Part shown: positions 62,857 through 64,000 of the stretch, in pieces
Numbering within the stretch: position 1 is the stretch's first letter
How the letters are laid out: each line of letters opens with the position of its first letter
Assembly: GCA_963422745.1 (NCBI GenBank)
Contig: OY730477.1
Location: 744,001-808,000 of the forward strand
Direction of reading: 5' to 3'
Origin: G963422745 sp963422745
Lineage (GTDB): Bacteria > Actinomycetota > Acidimicrobiia > Acidimicrobiales > Aldehydirespiratoraceae
DNA length: 64,000 nucleotides
Translations under genes and position numbers: made by a program
The notes under the pieces: generated by a model
Database searches by the model: none
The model's input: only the letters and a program-made list of their open reading frames with translations
What the model was told of the DNA's origin: nothing

Positions 62857-63450
62857 TCAGTTCGTTACCGGTAGCCATTTCTGCCGCTGTGACTCAAAAG
62901 CCGAGATGTCGGATACATGGCGCATCGTCACGGAGATATCGTCAAGGCCTTCCAGAAAGCGTTCGCGTGTGGCTTGATCCATAGCGAAAGCGGCCTCGAA
63001 CTGCATTGCAGGAACCTCCACGGTCAGTCGTGCGACGTCAACCGTGATCTCGATTGTCGGGTCGACCTCAACGGCTTGCATCAGCGCCGCGCAGACATCG
63101 GCGTCCAGCGTCACCGGCACCAAACCGTTCTTGGTGCAGTTGTTGGCGAAGATGTCGGCGAAGCGTGGGGACATCACGGCTTCGAATCCGGACTGTTGTA
63201 TAGCCCACACGGCATGTTCGCGTGAGGACCCAATGCCGAAGTCGGCACCGGCAAGCAGGATACGCGCTCCGGCATATCTCTCATCGTTGAACACAAAGCC
63301 GCGATCGTCGCGCCACTCCGAGAACAAGCCCTTCTCAAAGCCTGTGCGCTCAATCCGTTTCAACCAGTCCGATGGGATGATCTGGTCGGTGTCGACGTTG
63401 GTGCGGTTCAGTGGCAACGCAGTGCCGCTGACAATGTGAACCGCCTTCAT
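62857..63450 (-). CDS. leuD: 3-isopropylmalate dehydratase, small subunit
   Basis: 197 residues from ATG 63450. Swivel domain of the isopropylmalate isomerase used in leucine synthesis. Typical marks: TNVDTDQIIPSDWLKRIERT (about 17-36), LLAGADFGIGSSREHAVWAI (about 66-85) with the substrate-binding Ser-Arg, and FANNCTKNGLVPV. The ATG overlaps the leuC stop by ATGA, so the two subunits are translated together. Confidence 0.95.
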   Translation of the reverse strand: MKAVHIVSGTALPLNRTNVDTDQIIPSDWLKRIERTGFEKGLFSEWRDDRGFVFNDERYAGARILLAGADFGIGSSREHAVWAIQQSGFEAVMSPRFADIFANNCTKNGLVPVTLDADVCAALMQAVEVDPTIEITVDVARLTVEVPAMQFEAAFAMDQATRERFLEGLDDISVTMRHVSDISAFESQRQKWLPVTN

Positions 63451-64000
63451 CTCGGCCCCAGATCCGACGGAGTGGCAAATGTGCCAGCCACGGCGGTGGC
63501 GGCCGCGACGGCAGGGGACACCAGATGGGTTCTCCCACCCCGACCCTGGCGTCCTTCGAAGTTGCGGTTGGAGGTGGATGCTGCACGCTCGCCGGGTTGC
63601 AGCTTGTCGGGATTCATGGCCAGACACATCGAGCATCCCGGCTCGCGCCAATCGAACCCGGCGGAGCGGAAAGTCCTGTCAAGCCCCTCGGCCTCGGCCT
63701 GGGCTTTCACCCGACCCGAGCCGGGAACGACCAGCGTCCGAACGCCGCCATGCACCCGCCGACCCTCGATCACCTCGGCCGCCGCTCGCAGATCCTCGAT
63801 TCGGCTGTTGGTGCACGAACCGATGAAGACGGTGTCAACCTTCACGTCTCGGATCGGGGTGCCCGGCTTCAGACCCATGTAGTCCAAAGCATGTGCCGCG
63901 GTGTTGCGTGCGGATGGATCGTCGAAACTATCAGGATCCGGGACGATGTCGTCGATTGCGATGACCTGCGCTGGGTTGGTCCCCCACGAAACCTGGGGGA
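63447..64000 (-). CDS. leuC: 3-isopropylmalate dehydratase, large subunit (5' part outside window)
   Basis: The C-terminal about 184 residues are present; translation continues in frame to the window edge, where it reads QVSWGTNPAQVIAIDD. It carries FIGSCTNSRIEDLRAAAEV and EPGCSMCLAMNPD, which together give the three Cys ligands of the 4Fe-4S cluster, then SNRNFEGRQGRGGRTHLVSP. Partner of leuD downstream. Confidence 0.95.
   Translation of the reverse strand, partial: PQVSWGTNPAQVIAIDDIVPDPDSFDDPSARNTAAHALDYMGLKPGTPIRDVKVDTVFIGSCTNSRIEDLRAAAEVIEGRRVHGGVRTLVVPGSGRVKAQAEAEGLDRTFRSAGFDWREPGCSMCLAMNPDKLQPGERAASTSNRNFEGRQGRGGRTHLVSPAVAAATAVAGTFATPSDLGPR

Overview
The window looks like a piece of a marine, possibly sponge-associated actinobacterium of the Acidimicrobiia type. 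This is inference from gene content. There are many acyl-CoA and CoA-ester enzymes, an actinobacterial-type phosphoserine aminotransferase, lipoproteins with strong lipoboxes and a 'sunset'-type secreted protein. Added to these are traits often reported for sponge symbionts: fibronectin-III proteins, a sialidase, betaine catabolism, molybdenum hydroxylases and a SET-domain protein. No rRNA or tRNA gene was found.

Layout. 1-2152: a partial cobalamin-dependent acyl-CoA mutase and a divergent acyl-CoA dehydrogenase. 2454-9082: a perfect 37-bp palindrome followed by a giant (about 2,180 residue) secreted sialidase with several lectin-like modules, AT-richer than its neighbours. 9115-14104: an acyl-CoA dehydrogenase divergent from a three-subunit molybdenum hydroxylase operon (FAD, 2Fe-2S and Mo subunits). 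13961-26627: a tandem triplication of a 4.0-4.4 kb unit. Each unit holds a copy of the 3' end of the Mo-subunit gene, a moaD-like gene (broken in unit 1), a GT-rich lipoprotein gene and an overlapping secreted chymotrypsin-like protease gene with three FN3 domains. Only the middle protease is intact; the other two carry different frameshifts next to the active site. A 3' moaD scrap ends the array inside the stop codon of an MFS gene.

27992-41357: a SET-domain protein, then a glycine-betaine/methylamine module (MttB-family methyltransferase, Rieske oxygenase, dimethylglycine dehydrogenase-like FAD/GcvT protein, ProV, ProX, ProW). Between ProX and ProW sit a secreted protein with eight 9-residue and eight 8-residue repeats and a 34-residue membrane peptide whose stop overlaps the proW start. 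42135-50735: O-acetylhomoserine sulfhydrylase, alpha/beta hydrolase, enoyl-CoA hydratase, acyl-CoA synthetase, a small conserved protein, a family III CoA-transferase and a biotin-dependent carboxyltransferase. 50784-57015: serine and amino-acid metabolism (serC, an aminotransferase, short serA) with a frameshifted S9 peptidase. 57041-64000: a sunset-domain protein, two paralogous beta-propeller lipoproteins, and leuD with partial leuC.

A recurring feature is short tandem duplication: arrays with periods near 16, 17, 20, 21, 24, 27, 36, 66 and 67 bp occur both in genes and between them. Together with the 4-kb triplication they suggest a genome prone to replication slippage and unequal recombination. 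Three apparent frameshifts in otherwise well-kept genes could be true decay or assembly indels; reads are needed to tell.
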